Assembly: GCF_009371885.1 (NCBI RefSeq)
Contig: NZ_QLZA01000007.1
Span: 124,001-188,000, forward strand
Direction: 5' to 3'
Origin: Bifidobacterium tibiigranuli
GTDB lineage: Bacteria; Actinomycetota; Actinomycetes; Actinomycetales; Bifidobacteriaceae
Length of the DNA: 64,000 bases
Part shown: one piece after another, positions 63,307 through 64,000 of the stretch
Numbering within the stretch: the first letter of the stretch is position 1
Layout of the letters: each line of letters begins with the position of its first letter
Notes under the pieces: generated by a model
What the model was told of the DNA's origin: nothing
The model's database searches: none
Seen by the model: only the letters and a program-made list of their open reading frames with translations
Translations under genes and position numbers: made by a program

Positions 63307-64000
63307 ATGGCCATCACTGTTGAAGAACTCCTTTCTGACCCTACGCTCAACCTCAAACTGATTCACGGCGTTGGACGCGGCGCGCTTAATCACAGAATCG
63401 TATGGTGCCATCCGACGGAGGTGCTCGATGCGGCCTGGTCTGAGCCTGGGGAGATTCTCATCACCTGCGGGATGAACATCCCTTTTGAACATGATGATTC
63501 ACCGGAAGAGCGGCTACTGCTGAAAAAGGCGCTGAAAGCTTTCGGGCTTTCTCCGCGGCATAATGACGCCGATAAGTCTTATCAGGATATGTGGGACTGC
63601 TATATTTCGCAGCTCAGCCAGGCAGGTGTGCTCGCTTTTGGTTTCGGACTTGGCATCAAGCATCCGTCCACGCCAAAAGCCCTGATCGAAGCAGCGAAGA
63701 AAAACGATATGGTGCTGTTCGAAATTCCACTGAACACGGTTTTCGCTTCCGTTTCTAAAGCCGTCTCTCAGTCCTTGACCGATGAAAACGACAACCTTAC
63801 GCGCAGGACGTACACAGCGCAGCGCAATGTAATTCATGCTCTATCTAGCCCTATGCCGATAGGATCTGTTATATCGACTGTCTCTTCGTTAATCAACGGG
63901 TGTGTGGCGTTCGTTGACACGTCCTCTAGCGCGGAAGGGGAAATCATCGCCATATCGCACAAGGATTTTGAGTCTTCGGCGCAGGAATGGGCATCGAAAA
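63307..64000 (+). CDS. PucR-family transcriptional regulator (third of three), 3' end outside window
   Basis: 231 codons visible, no stop before the window edge. Clearly paralogous to the gene at 48242: ITVEELLSDPTLNLKLIHGV, EPGEILITCGMNIPFE, LSQAGVLAFGFGLGIKHPSTP, LIEAAKKNDMVLFEIP and RTYTAQRNVIHAL. The C-terminal HTH should lie beyond 64000. Its lower GC content distinguishes it from the phospho-lyase upstream. A 273-bp gap (63034-63306) precedes it; I saw no clear structure there. Confidence 0.85.
   Translation, partial: MAITVEELLSDPTLNLKLIHGVGRGALNHRIVWCHPTEVLDAAWSEPGEILITCGMNIPFEHDDSPEERLLLKKALKAFGLSPRHNDADKSYQDMWDCYISQLSQAGVLAFGFGLGIKHPSTPKALIEAAKKNDMVLFEIPLNTVFASVSKAVSQSLTDENDNLTRRTYTAQRNVIHALSSPMPIGSVISTVSSLINGCVAFVDTSSSAEGEIIAISHKDFESSAQEWASK

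Overview
The window looks like a chromosome segment of Bifidobacterium or a close relative in Bifidobacteriaceae. The evidence is the high GC content, the translation block nusA-infB-rbfA-truB-ribF followed by radA, rpiA and rnhA, a 29-residue actinobacterial bS22 ribosomal protein, and bifidobacterial fusions and tails: an ATP-grasp/alpha-E fusion, an acidic RbfA tail and long linkers in RecG. This rests on recalled family knowledge, not on a search. No plasmid, prophage, intact insertion sequence or CRISPR array was seen.

Layout. 0.4-15.7 kb holds housekeeping and metabolic genes: an MscS channel, a DUF2974 hydrolase, a lactonase, a PfkB-type kinase, rpmB, recG, a nucleoside hydrolase with an MFS transporter, truA, and a circularly permuted ATP-grasp/alpha-E protein with a transglutaminase-like partner. 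A tRNA-Ser(CGA) at 15.8 kb is followed by a KilA-N protein. 17-26 kb is a lipoprotein and the nusA-infB-rbfA-truB-ribF block. 26-34 kb has a TetR regulator with an operator-like palindrome and an NAD(P)H oxidoreductase, a DUF985 cupin, radA, bS22, tpx, rpiA and rnhA. 33.9-36.7 kb is a decayed accessory patch: a dispersed structured repeat, a duplicated rnhA 5' end, a very AT-rich tandem repeat, an AlbA_2 protein, long palindromes, and an HTH gene with a truncated hipA. 36.7-45 kb holds deoC with a divergent GntR regulator, a YdcF protein, pgm, and a PTS EIIBCA gene with its BglG-type antiterminator and an apparent RAT/terminator switch. 45-48.1 kb has a lipid kinase, serS and tRNA-Ser(UGA).

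48.2-64 kb is an accessory C-N metabolism region. It contains three class-III aminotransferases, an amidase-signature enzyme, a nitrilase-superfamily enzyme, a YtcJ-like amidohydrolase, a hydroxylysine-kinase-like phosphotransferase (frameshifted) beside an AGXT2L-like phospho-lyase, and three PucR-type regulators. A YafQ-type toxin-antitoxin pair sits in the middle. The modules differ visibly in GC content, which suggests stepwise assembly. The genes could hydrolyse amides or nitriles and then transaminate or eliminate the released amines, but no substrate can be named.

The most unusual non-coding signal is a 178-bp element present twice (33923-34100 and 39761-39938). It is about 87% identical between copies, and five base pairs in two stems change by compensatory double substitution. 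Several other intergenic gaps carry long hairpins that repeat their own stem sequence, including three exact 63-bp units at 39424-39612.
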